Shown here piece by piece: positions 7,364-15,893 of a DNA stretch of 64,000 nucleotides. Both the position numbers and the translations under genes were made by a program. The notes beneath the pieces were generated by a model that saw only the letters and a program-made list of their open reading frames with translations, did not search any database and was not told where the DNA came from. How positions within the stretch are numbered: the stretch's first letter is position 1; every line of letters begins with the position of its first letter. Origin of the DNA: Pseudoduganella namucuonensis (GTDB lineage: Bacteria > Pseudomonadota > Gammaproteobacteria > Burkholderiales > Burkholderiaceae_D); the NCBI RefSeq assembly GCF_900116645.1, contig NZ_FPBO01000002.1, forward strand, positions 62,001-126,000, written 5' to 3'.

Positions 7364-8959
7364 ATGGCCAATCCACACACTGAAACCGAGGCGGGCAACG
7401 GCCCAATGCCCCGGCAAGTGCCGTTCATAATCGCCAACGAGGCGTGCGAACGGTTCAGCTTTTACGGGATGCGCAACATCCTCACGCCCTTCCTGATCAG
7501 CACCCTTCTGCTGTTCGTGCCGCAGCCCGACCGCGCCAGCGAGGCCAAGCACGTGTTCCACACCTTCGTCATCGGCGTGTACTTCTTCCCGCTGCTGGGC
7601 GGCTGGCTGTCCGACCGCTTCTACGGCAAGTACAACACCATCTTCTGGATGAGCCTTATCTATGTGGCGGGCCACGCCTGCCTTGCCGTGTTCGAGGACA
7701 ATCTGCAGGGCTTCTATCTCGGCCTGCTGCTGATCGCGCTGGGCGCGGGCGGCATCAAGCCGCTGGTGTCGGCCTTCGTCGGCGACCAGTTCGACGCCAC
7801 CAACAAGAAGAAGGCCAAGGTGGTGTACGACATCTTCTACTGGACGATCAACTTCGGCTCCTTCTTCGCCTCGCTGCTGATGCCCCTGTTCCTGAAGAAC
7901 TACGGCCCGGCCGTGGCCTTCGGCATTCCCGGCGTGCTGATGGCCATCGCCACGGTGATTTTCTGGTCCGGCAAAAAACGCTACGTGCACATCCCGCCGG
8001 CGCCGCCCAATCCGGACTCCTTCACCAACGTCGCGCGCACCGCGCTGCTGGCGCGCCAGCCCGGCCAGTCGCGCCCCGGCCTGACGGTCGCGGTGGTCGG
8101 CGCGCTCGGCGCGCTCGCCTCGCTGTGCATGTCGCCGTGGTGGGGCTTCGTCATCGCCGCCTGCCTGGCGCTGGTGCTGCTGCTGGCCTTCGGCGGCATC
8201 GGCACCGGCATGCAGCTCGAACGCGCGCGCGGCCTGCATCCCGACGCCGCGGTCGAAGGCGTGCGCGCCGTGCTGCGCATCCTCATCGTGTTCGCGCTGG
8301 TCACCCCGTTCTGGTCCCTGTTCGACCAGAAGGCCTCCACCTGGATCCTGCAGGCCAACAACATGGTCAGCCCGCAGCTTTCGCTGTTTGGCTTCGAGTT
8401 CAAAGTGCTGCCGGCGCAGATGCAGGCCGTGAACCCGCTGCTGGTGATGCTGCTCATCCCGCTGAACAACCTGGTGATCTTCCCCCTGCTGCGCGGGATC
8501 GGCATCGAACCGACCCCGCTGCGCCGCATGACGACCGGCATCGCGCTGTCCGGGCTGTCCTGGATCATCATCGGCTGGATCCAGCTGTCGATGGACGCGG
8601 GCACGCCGATGTCCATCCTGTGGCAGCTGCTGCCGTACGCCGTGCTGACCATGGCCGAGGTGCTGGTGTCCGCCACCGGCCTCGAATTCGCCTACAGCCA
8701 GGCGCCGCCATCGATGAAGGGCTCGATCATGAGCTTCTGGATCCTGACGACGACGGTGGGCAACCTGTGGGTGCTGATCGTGAACTCCAGCGTCAAGAAC
8801 GAAGCCGTGCTGGCGCACATCGCCACCAGCGGCATGAGTTCGATCGCCTTCCAGATGTTCTTCTTCGCCGGCTTCGCCCTGCTCACCGCCGTCGTCTTCG
8901 GCATGTACGCGGTGCGCTACAAGATGGTCGACAACTACCGCAAGGAAGTCATCCGCTAA
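7364..8959 (+). CDS. POT/PTR2-family proton-dependent oligopeptide transporter
   Basis: 531 residues with about 12-14 membrane helices. The POT signature is present near the N-terminus as ANEACERFSFYGMR (ExxERFxYYG motif), followed by a GGWLSDRFYGKYNTI loop between helices. Members import di- and tripeptides with protons across the inner membrane. The ATG at 7364 has GAGGA 5 bases upstream; in-frame codons further upstream run through the promoter region. Its position next to a maltose enzyme and a HexR-like box is odd for a peptide carrier, so a different substrate cannot be excluded. A strong terminator follows at 8981-9017. Confidence 0.88.
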   Translation: MANPHTETEAGNGPMPRQVPFIIANEACERFSFYGMRNILTPFLISTLLLFVPQPDRASEAKHVFHTFVIGVYFFPLLGGWLSDRFYGKYNTIFWMSLIYVAGHACLAVFEDNLQGFYLGLLLIALGAGGIKPLVSAFVGDQFDATNKKKAKVVYDIFYWTINFGSFFASLLMPLFLKNYGPAVAFGIPGVLMAIATVIFWSGKKRYVHIPPAPPNPDSFTNVARTALLARQPGQSRPGLTVAVVGALGALASLCMSPWWGFVIAACLALVLLLAFGGIGTGMQLERARGLHPDAAVEGVRAVLRILIVFALVTPFWSLFDQKASTWILQANNMVSPQLSLFGFEFKVLPAQMQAVNPLLVMLLIPLNNLVIFPLLRGIGIEPTPLRRMTTGIALSGLSWIIIGWIQLSMDAGTPMSILWQLLPYAVLTMAEVLVSATGLEFAYSQAPPSMKGSIMSFWILTTTVGNLWVLIVNSSVKNEAVLAHIATSGMSSIAFQMFFFAGFALLTAVVFGMYAVRYKMVDNYRKEVIR

Positions 8960-8980
8960 GCCGCCCCGCCCCGAAAAAGC

Positions 8981-9017
8981 GCCCAGGGCTATTTATTCCG
9001 CGCCCTGGGCTTTTTTT
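8981..9017 (+). terminator. intrinsic terminator of the POT gene
   Basis: GCCCAGGGC (8981-8989) pairs perfectly with GCCCTGGGC (9002-9010), followed by a run of seven T (9011-9017). It separates the POT gene from the GH49 genes. Confidence 0.9.
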
Positions 9018-9029
9018 CGCCCTCCGAAT

Positions 9030-9108
9030 CAATCGATTACGAAGATTTGTCAACAAATACGCAACAACCTTCAAATTTGTTTACGCAATCGATTTCGTAA
9101 ACGATAGA
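9030..9108 (+). promoter_or_regulatory. operator/promoter cluster for the GH49 genes
   Basis: Three symmetric elements lie in the 193-bp leader: CAATCGATTACG at 9030-9041, the perfect palindrome ATTTGTCAACAAAT at 9045-9058, and a 22-bp palindrome with one mismatched pair at 9080-9101 centred on AATCGATT. The word CAATCGATT recurs 56 bp apart (9030 and 9086). Central-CG palindromes of this form are typical of LacI-family operators. A weak promoter (TTTACG, 17 bp, GATAGA) would place the last palindrome between the -35 and -10 boxes. These motifs differ from the HexR-like boxes elsewhere in the window, so a separate regulator, not encoded here, is likely. Confidence 0.55.
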
Positions 9109-9211
9109 CTTGCCTTCCCATTCACCGATCCGGAGGCACGCACCCTCGACCCCCTTCCCGCGCCATAAAGCATCACTTCCAATGTAGAAGTCATCGATAG
9201 CGGAGACAAAC

Positions 9212-11026
9212 ATGATCCAACAACTCGCAGTCCGGCTCGCCATGTGCGCGTCGCTGGCCCTGTGCGGCCACGCCTCGGCCGCCACCACCGTCAACAACAG
9301 CCAGCTCCACACCTGGTGGCACGACACCCACGAACTGAACAACAGCGCCCCGGTCGCCGACAACGCCGTGCGCCGCTCCACCGTCTACGACGTGCGGGTG
9401 GCGACCGACGCCGCCCAGGGCGCGCAGTACGATTCCTACGCCTACATGTCCATCCCCCGCGGAGGCCGCAACAAGTGGGGCTATTCGGACAACGACGGCG
9501 CCGAATTCGCCGACTCGGCCAACCTCACCATGAGCTGGTCCAGCTTCGTCTACGGCACCGACGTGTGGGTCCACATCACGCTCAAGGACGGCTCGTCGAT
9601 CTCGTCCGCCAACGACGTGAAGATCCGCCCGTCGGCGCTGAACTTCCAGAAGGTGATGGTGGACAGCCACACCATCAAGGTGAAGGTGCCCTACTCCAGC
9701 AAGGGCTACCGCTTCTCGGTGGAGTTCGACAACCAGCTCTACACCGCCTACAACGACATGAGCGGCGCCAGCGGCGCCTTGAACAGCGCGGGCACCGGCA
9801 ACGCGGTCCACACCGAGCCGCGCAACGCCATGCTGGTGTTCGCCGAACCCCGGCCGGCCGGCGACGAGGCCACGCGCCTGGTTCCCACCTCCGCCAGCGG
9901 CAGCATCCACTACCCCGCCCAGGGCATGGTCAACAACCTGGACACCATCACCCAGGAGATCGTCTACTTCGGTCCCGGCACCTACTACATGCCGTGGAAC
10001 TACCACGCCAAGCTGCCCGCCAGCGTGAAGTGGGTGTACCTGGCGCCGGGCGCCTACGTGAAGGGCGCGCTGCAGTTCATGTCCGAGACGCAGGGCGTGT
10101 TCAAGGTGACCGGCTACGGCGTGCTGTCCGGCGAGAAGTACGTGTACGAGCCGGACACCGACAACTACTACGAGCACCGCGCGCAATCGAACTGCCACGC
10201 CAGCTGCGTCAAGATGCTGCGCTTCACCTCCACCAATTCGCAGCAGTACCTGGACCTGCAGGGCGTGACGATCTCCGAGCCGCCCTACCACTCCTTCGTC
10301 GTCTACGGCAACGAGGAGACCTTCCAGATGCGGGTGGAGAACTACAAGCAGGTGGGCAGTTGGTACTGGCAGACCGACGGCCTGGAGCTGTACACCAACG
10401 GCAGCATGAAGAACACCTTCTTCCATTCCAACGACGATGTGCTGAAGATCTATCACAACAATCTGGACATCGACAACACGGTGATCTGGAAGAACGAGAA
10501 CGGCCCCGTGATCCAGTGGGGCTGGACGCCGCGCAACATGGACGGCGTGCACGTGAAGGACACCTACGTCATCCACAACAAGATGTACTGGAAGGACGAG
10601 AAGACCAACACCTGCGTCGTCAACGCCTCCACCCACTGGGACCCGAACGGCCAGCCGGACGCGAACAAATGGGTGCGCAACATCTACCTGGAAAACATCA
10701 CCGTCGAGGGCATGACCAACTGCGCGCTGCGCCTCTACGCGCTGCAGAACACGGAAAAAGTCCACATCAAGAACCTGCTGGTCGACGGCTGGAACGACGT
10801 GGGCGTGTCGTCGCAGCAGAGCCGTTTCACGAAGATGGCGGCCGGCCTCGCGATCGGCAATGAAACCACCTCCAGCGCCGGGCTGAAACTGGAGAACTAC
10901 CGCGTCGGCGGCCAATACGTGACCAAGGCCGGCGGCAACTGGCAAGGCTCCGCCCTCGGGCGCCTGAACTTCGACGGCGCGCTGTGGGACAACTGGAACG
11001 CGTGGGTGGGCTCCGGCGCGCCGTAG
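9212..11026 (+). CDS. secreted GH49 glycoside hydrolase (dextranase/isopullulanase family), first copy
   Basis: 604 residues with a signal peptide (cleavage near CGHASA-ATT). A beta-sandwich N-domain is followed by a right-handed beta-helix. The GH49 active site is present: D389 in WYWQTDG and D408-D409 in HSNDDVLKIY. The 19-20 residue spacing equals that of the three catalytic Asp residues of Penicillium dextranase Dex49A. The further GH49 hallmark VIQWGWTPR follows. The family acts on alpha-1,6 links in dextran, or on pullulan (isopullulanase). The product is exported to the periplasm or outside. The ribosome site is GGAG before ATG 9212. It is followed after 83 bp by a close paralogue. Which substrate is cut cannot be told from sequence. 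Confidence 0.92.
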   Translation: MIQQLAVRLAMCASLALCGHASAATTVNNSQLHTWWHDTHELNNSAPVADNAVRRSTVYDVRVATDAAQGAQYDSYAYMSIPRGGRNKWGYSDNDGAEFADSANLTMSWSSFVYGTDVWVHITLKDGSSISSANDVKIRPSALNFQKVMVDSHTIKVKVPYSSKGYRFSVEFDNQLYTAYNDMSGASGALNSAGTGNAVHTEPRNAMLVFAEPRPAGDEATRLVPTSASGSIHYPAQGMVNNLDTITQEIVYFGPGTYYMPWNYHAKLPASVKWVYLAPGAYVKGALQFMSETQGVFKVTGYGVLSGEKYVYEPDTDNYYEHRAQSNCHASCVKMLRFTSTNSQQYLDLQGVTISEPPYHSFVVYGNEETFQMRVENYKQVGSWYWQTDGLELYTNGSMKNTFFHSNDDVLKIYHNNLDIDNTVIWKNENGPVIQWGWTPRNMDGVHVKDTYVIHNKMYWKDEKTNTCVVNASTHWDPNGQPDANKWVRNIYLENITVEGMTNCALRLYALQNTEKVHIKNLLVDGWNDVGVSSQQSRFTKMAAGLAIGNETTSSAGLKLENYRVGGQYVTKAGGNWQGSALGRLNFDGALWDNWNAWVGSGAP

Positions 11027-11049
11027 GCGCCGTCCCATCCACACGCAAG

Positions 11050-11071
11050 CGGGAGGGCCGCGGGGCCCTCC
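11050..11071 (+). terminator. hairpin between the two GH49 genes
   Basis: GGGAGGGCC pairs with GGGCCCTCCC around a short CGCG loop, without a following T-run. It may stabilise the upstream transcript or attenuate read-through to the second GH49 gene rather than terminate fully. Confidence 0.45.
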
Positions 11072-11109
11072 CTTCAACATCCTCAACATCATCGACATAG
11101 AGAAGAAAC

Positions 11110-12936
11110 ATGATGCATACAACCGTGGGCAAGTTCGCCCTGTGCGTGTCGCTGGCCGTCTGCGGCCAGGCCGCCGCCGGACAGCCGGCCGTCCAAACCA
11201 CCGATACCGGCAAGCTCACCACCTGGTGGCACGCCGCGCATGAACTGAACGACAGCGCCCCCGTGGCCGACGACGCGGTGCGGCGCTCCACCGTCTACGA
11301 CGTGAAGGTCGCCACCGCCGTCACGCCGCAACACCGCTACGACTCCTACACCTATATGTCGATCCCGCGCGGCGGGCGCGGCAAATGGGGCTACGAAGGC
11401 AGGGACGGCGCCGAATTCGCCGACGAGGCCAATCTCACGATGAGCTGGTCCAGCTTCGTCTACAGCGACGACGTGTGGGTGCACGTGACGCTGAAGGACG
11501 GCTCCACCATCCACTCGGCGGACGAGGTCAAGATCCGCCCCGGCGCGCTGAACTTCGAGAAGGCCATGGTGGACGAGCGCACGGTGAAGATCCGCGTGCC
11601 TTATTCGCCGGACGGCTACCGCTTCTCCGTGGAGTTCGACAACCAGCTCTACACCGCCTACAACGACCTCGCCGGCGTCTCCGGCGAATTGAACAGCGCG
11701 GGCAACGGCGCCGCCGTGCACACCGAGCCGCGCAACGCCATGCTGGTCTTCGCCGAGCCGCGCCTGACGGGCCAGAAAGCCAGGGAGCTGATACCGAATC
11801 CGTCCAGCGGGGCCATCTACTATCCGCCCCAGGGCCGGATCGACAACCTGGACGCCATCACGCAGGACACCGTCTACTTCAAGCCCGGCACCTATTACAT
11901 GCCGTGGAACTACCACGCCAAACTGCCCGCCAGCGTGAAGTGGGTGTACCTGGCGCCGGGCGCCTACGTGAAGGGCGCGTTCCAGTTCATGTCCGAAACG
12001 CAGAAGCGCTTCAAGGTGACGGGCTACGGCGTGCTGTCCGGCGAGAAGTACGTGTACGAACCGGATACAGACAACCACTACCAGCACCGCGCGCAGTCGA
12101 ACTGCCACGGCAGCTGCGTCAAGATGCTGCGCTTCAGCTCCACCGACGCGCAACAGGAGCTGGACCTGCAGGGCGTGACCATCGCCGAGCCGCCCTACCA
12201 CTCCTTCGTCGTCTACGGCAACGAGGACACCTTCAAGATGCGCGTCGACAGCTACAAGCAGGTGGGCGGCTGGTACTGGCAGACCGACGGCATCGAGCTG
12301 TACACCGGCGGCGCCATGCGGAACACCTTCTTCCACGCCAACGACGACGTGCTGAAGATCTATCACAGCAACCTGGACATCTCGAACACGGTGATCTGGA
12401 AGAACGAGAACGGCCCGGTGATCCAGTGGGGCTGGTCGCCGCGCGATATCGACAATGTGCACGTGAAGGACACCCACGTCATCCACAACCGCATGTACTG
12501 GAAGGACGAGAAGATCAACACCTGCGTGCTGAACGCCTCGCCGCACTGGGACGCGAACGGGCGGCCGGACGCCTCGAAGTGGGTGCGCAACCTGTTCTTC
12601 GAGAACATCACGGTCGAGGGAAAGACCAACTGCGCGATCCGCCTGTACGCCTTGCAGAACACGGAGAAGGTGCACGTCAAGAATCTGCTGATCGACGGCT
12701 GGAACGAGCTGCCCCACACCGCGCAGGCCAGCCGCTTCCGCAAGCTGTCCGGCGCGCTCGCCATCGGCAACGAGGCCGCCAACGGCGCGGGCCTCAAGCT
12801 GGAGAACTACCGCGTGGGCGGCGAGTACGTCACCAAGCACGGCGACAACTGGCGGGACAGCGCGCTGGGACGCCTGAACTTCGACGGCGAACTGTGGGAC
12901 AGCTGGAACGCCTGGGTGGGCGACGGCGCGCCGTGA
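11110..12936 (+). CDS. secreted GH49 glycoside hydrolase, second copy
   Basis: 608 residues, highly similar to the preceding gene along the whole length, so a tandem duplication. Signal peptide ends near CGQAAA-GQP. The catalytic set is kept: D393 in WYWQTDG and D412-D413 in HANDDVLKIY, followed by VIQWGWSPR. Differences lie mainly in the mature N-terminus, surface loops and the segment near residues 535-560, which may tune substrate preference. The ATG at 11110 is preceded by AGAGAAGAAAC. It is probably co-transcribed with the first copy across an 83-bp gap. Both copies look intact, with no frameshift. Confidence 0.92.
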   Translation: MMHTTVGKFALCVSLAVCGQAAAGQPAVQTTDTGKLTTWWHAAHELNDSAPVADDAVRRSTVYDVKVATAVTPQHRYDSYTYMSIPRGGRGKWGYEGRDGAEFADEANLTMSWSSFVYSDDVWVHVTLKDGSTIHSADEVKIRPGALNFEKAMVDERTVKIRVPYSPDGYRFSVEFDNQLYTAYNDLAGVSGELNSAGNGAAVHTEPRNAMLVFAEPRLTGQKARELIPNPSSGAIYYPPQGRIDNLDAITQDTVYFKPGTYYMPWNYHAKLPASVKWVYLAPGAYVKGAFQFMSETQKRFKVTGYGVLSGEKYVYEPDTDNHYQHRAQSNCHGSCVKMLRFSSTDAQQELDLQGVTIAEPPYHSFVVYGNEDTFKMRVDSYKQVGGWYWQTDGIELYTGGAMRNTFFHANDDVLKIYHSNLDISNTVIWKNENGPVIQWGWSPRDIDNVHVKDTHVIHNRMYWKDEKINTCVLNASPHWDANGRPDASKWVRNLFFENITVEGKTNCAIRLYALQNTEKVHVKNLLIDGWNELPHTAQASRFRKLSGALAIGNEAANGAGLKLENYRVGGEYVTKHGDNWRDSALGRLNFDGELWDSWNAWVGDGAP

Positions 12937-12972
12937 TCCGCTGGCGGCAACAAGGGCCAAAGGCGTAGATTC

Positions 12973-12987
12973 CGTAGTAAAGCTACA
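12973..12987. promoter_or_regulatory. HexR-like operator upstream of pullulanase (distal)
   Basis: CGTAGT-AAA-GCTACA matches TGTAGT-N3-ACTACA at 10 of 12 arm positions. It lies 93 bp before the pullulanase start. Between this box and the proximal one is a further inverted repeat, ATTACC (12996-13001) with GGTAAT (13009-13014). Confidence 0.5.
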
Positions 12988-13035
12988 GTATTTGGATTAC
13001 CATATCGGGGTAATTTAAGCTGCAATACCCAATTT

Positions 13036-13050
13036 TGTAGCCCTACTACC
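13036..13050. promoter_or_regulatory. HexR-like operator upstream of pullulanase (proximal)
   Basis: TGTAGC-CCT-ACTACC matches the palindrome at 10 of 12 arm positions. It ends 29 bp before the pullulanase start and 63 bp downstream of the distal box, about six helical turns, so looping between the two is possible. Confidence 0.5.
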
Positions 13051-13079
13051 TAAAATACAAATCTAGCGGAGAAAAGTCT

Positions 13080-15830
13080 ATGGCCGGGAAGTCACAGGGC
13101 GTGCGTGGTCACGGGGGTAAATTGTCGCTGGGCGCGGCGCTGGTGCTGACGGCTTTCGGCGCCCAGGCGCAAACCGGCGCGCCGGACCTGGCCAGCTGCG
13201 ACGCGCCGTTCCAGACCGTGTTGCAGCAATCGGCCGCCTTCGACGCGCGCGCCGTGTGGCTGGACCGGCAACTGGCGAAATGGCCGGGCGCCGACGCCGC
13301 CTCGTCGTTCAAGCTGTATCACTCCGCCACCGGCCGCATCGACGCGTCGCCGGGCGCGAGGGTCGGTGGCGCGGACGGCTCGCTCGCGATGACGCCGCAC
13401 ACGGGCGGGATTCCCGCGCACCTGGCGGCGCGCTTCAAGTACCTCGCCGCCGGCCCCGTGCTGGCGGTGTCCGCCGCCGACCAGGCGCGACTGCCCTCGC
13501 TGCTCAAGGGGCAGTTGGTGCTGGTGCGGGAAGCCGCCGACGGCACCGTGCGCGACGCCACCACCTTGCAGACCGCCGGCGCGCTGGACGACATCTACGC
13601 CGCCGCGAACCAGGTGGACGGCCTGGGCGTCACCGTGGGCAAGGCCCGCACCGGCTTCAAGCTGTGGGCGCCCACCGCGCGCCAAGCGGCGCTCTGCGTC
13701 TACGACACCGGCGACGCCAAGGCCTCGTCCATCGAAGCGCTGCGCTTCGACACGGCCACCGGCGTCTGGTCCGCCAACAAGCGCGCCGACCTGTCGGGCA
13801 AATATTACAAATACCTGGTGGACGTGGTCGCGCCGGGCATGGGACTGGTGCGCAACGCGGTGACCGATCCCTATTCCGTCAGCCTGACCACCGATTCCCG
13901 GCGCAGCTACATCGCGGACCTGGACGCGCCCAAACTGAAGCCGGCGGGCTGGGACAAGGCCAGGCCGCCGACGAAGGTTGCCGCGCAAACCGACATGTCG
14001 GTCTACGAACTGCACGTGCGCGACTTCTCCATCAACGACGCCACCGTGAGCGCGGCCAACCGCGGCAAGTACACGGCCTTCACGGAGGCCGGCTCGAACG
14101 GCATGAAGCACCTGGCCGCGCTGAGCAAGGCCGGCCTCACCGATATCCACCTGCTGCCCGTCTACGACATCGGCTCGGTGCCGGAGAAGAACTGCGCCGA
14201 GCCCAGGCCCGCCGGCGCGCCGGACGGCGATAGCCAGCAGGCGCTGGTCGCCGCCACGCAGGGCAAGGACTGCTACAACTGGGGCTACGATCCCTACCAC
14301 TACAGCGCGCCCGAGGGCAGCTACGCCACCGATCCCGCCGACGGCGCGCGCCGCGTCATCGAGTTCCGCCAGATGGTGATGGCGCTGCACAAGGCCGGCC
14401 TGCGGGTGGGCATGGACGTGGTGTACAACCACACCTACATCGCCGGCCAGAACGAGAAGTCCGTGCTGGACCGCGTGGTGCCGGGCTATTACCACCGCCT
14501 CGACGCCAAGGGCGGCATCGAGCGCTCCACCTGCTGCGACAACACGGCCACCGAGAACATGATGATGGCCAAGCTGATGATCGATTCGGCCGAGCTGTGG
14601 ACGCGCCACTACAAGATCGATTCCTTCCGCTTCGACCTGATGGGCCACCAGCCGCGCGCGGCGATGGAAGCGCTGCAGACGCGCGTGGACAAGGCCGCCG
14701 GCCGGCCGGTCAACCTGATCGGCGAGGGCTGGAACTTCGGCGAAGTGGAGAACGGCGCGCGCTTCGTGCAGGCCTCGCAGCTGTCGCTGAACGGCAGCGG
14801 CATCGGCACCTTCAGCGACCGTGGCCGCGACGCGGTGCGCGGCGGCGGGGCGGGCGACGGCGGCAACGACATGTTCGCGCGCCAGGGCTATATCAACGGC
14901 CTGGTCTACGACGCCAACACCCACGCCGGCCAGCGCCCGCAGGAGGACTTGCTGCGCGCGTCCGACCTGGTGAAAGTGGGCCTGGCCGGCACCTTGCGCA
15001 CCTACCAGCTGAAGACCTACAAGGACGCCGTGCAGGAGCTGCAAGCCATCGACTACGCGGGCCAGCCGGCCGGCTACGCCAGCGAGCCCTCCGAAGTGGT
15101 GAACTACGTGGAGAACCACGACAACCAGACGCTGTACGACGTGAACGTGTTCAAGCTGCCGGTGTCCACCAGCGGCGCCGACCGCGCGCGGGTGCAGATC
15201 CTGGGCGCGGCCATCAACACCTTCAGCCAGGGCGTGGCCTATTACCACGCGGGCATGGACATCCTGCGGTCCAAGTCCCTGGACCGCAACAGCTTCGAGT
15301 CGGGCGACTGGTTCAACCGCCTGGACTGGACCTACCAGGACAACTACTACGGCGTGGGCCTGCCGCCGGCGGCGGACAACGGCAAGGACTACGCGCTGCT
15401 CAAGCCCTTGCTGGCGAACGCGGCGATCAAGCCCGCGCCGGCCGACATCGCCTTCGCGCGCGACGCGTTCAGGGACCTGCTGAGGATACGCGGCGGCAGC
15501 ACGCTGTTCCGCATGCGCACGGCGGCCGACATCAAGCGGCGCCTGCATTTCCTCAACACCGGCTCGGCGCAGGTGCCGACCGTGGTGGCGGCGCGCCTGG
15601 ATGGCGCGGGCTACGCCGGCGCGGGATTCAAGACGGTGACCTACCTGATCAACGTGGACAAGGTTGAGCAGAGCATCGTGGCCGAGGGGGAGAAGGGCAA
15701 GCGCTACCGCCTGCATCCGGTGCACACGGCGGCCGGCGCGGCGGACCAGCGCGCGAAGGAGGCGCGTTACGACGGCGCGACGGGACGGTTCACCGTGCCG
15801 GCGCGCACCGCCGTGGTGTTCGTGGAATAA
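13080..15830 (+). CDS. pulA: secreted pullulanase (type I, GH13)
   Basis: 916 residues with a signal peptide (LSLGAALVLTAFGAQA-QTG). An N-terminal domain precedes a CBM48-like module (GVTVGKARTGFKLWAPTARQ, about residues 180-290) and the GH13 barrel. The pullulanase signature YNWGYDP is at 399-405. Catalytic residues are D519 (FRFD), E549 (IGEGWN) and D681 (ENHDNQ). It cuts alpha-1,6 links in pullulan and amylopectin fragments, giving linear maltodextrins. Unlike Klebsiella PulA there is no lipobox, so it is probably a soluble periplasmic or secreted enzyme. The ATG at 13080 follows GGAG. Two HexR-like boxes precede it. A convergent hairpin at 15850-15876 ends the unit. Confidence 0.93.
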   Translation: MAGKSQGVRGHGGKLSLGAALVLTAFGAQAQTGAPDLASCDAPFQTVLQQSAAFDARAVWLDRQLAKWPGADAASSFKLYHSATGRIDASPGARVGGADGSLAMTPHTGGIPAHLAARFKYLAAGPVLAVSAADQARLPSLLKGQLVLVREAADGTVRDATTLQTAGALDDIYAAANQVDGLGVTVGKARTGFKLWAPTARQAALCVYDTGDAKASSIEALRFDTATGVWSANKRADLSGKYYKYLVDVVAPGMGLVRNAVTDPYSVSLTTDSRRSYIADLDAPKLKPAGWDKARPPTKVAAQTDMSVYELHVRDFSINDATVSAANRGKYTAFTEAGSNGMKHLAALSKAGLTDIHLLPVYDIGSVPEKNCAEPRPAGAPDGDSQQALVAATQGKDCYNWGYDPYHYSAPEGSYATDPADGARRVIEFRQMVMALHKAGLRVGMDVVYNHTYIAGQNEKSVLDRVVPGYYHRLDAKGGIERSTCCDNTATENMMMAKLMIDSAELWTRHYKIDSFRFDLMGHQPRAAMEALQTRVDKAAGRPVNLIGEGWNFGEVENGARFVQASQLSLNGSGIGTFSDRGRDAVRGGGAGDGGNDMFARQGYINGLVYDANTHAGQRPQEDLLRASDLVKVGLAGTLRTYQLKTYKDAVQELQAIDYAGQPAGYASEPSEVVNYVENHDNQTLYDVNVFKLPVSTSGADRARVQILGAAINTFSQGVAYYHAGMDILRSKSLDRNSFESGDWFNRLDWTYQDNYYGVGLPPAADNGKDYALLKPLLANAAIKPAPADIAFARDAFRDLLRIRGGSTLFRMRTAADIKRRLHFLNTGSAQVPTVVAARLDGAGYAGAGFKTVTYLINVDKVEQSIVAEGEKGKRYRLHPVHTAAGAADQRAKEARYDGATGRFTVPARTAVVFVE

Positions 15831-15849
15831 TCAAACCAACGGCAAAGCG

Positions 15850-15876
15850 AGGGTCAGACCCCTTGGGTCTGACCCT
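15850..15876. terminator. perfect hairpin between convergent genes (GGGTCTGACCC type)
   Basis: AGGGTCAGACCC (15850-15861) pairs perfectly with GGGTCTGACCCT (15865-15876) over a 3-base loop, between the pullulanase and the convergent amylase. The same word (GGGGTCTGACCCC) recurs at 42113-42125, so this looks like a small repeat family used as an intergenic hairpin. Confidence 0.6.
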
Positions 15877-15893
15877 GGATTCCGCAACTGGTT

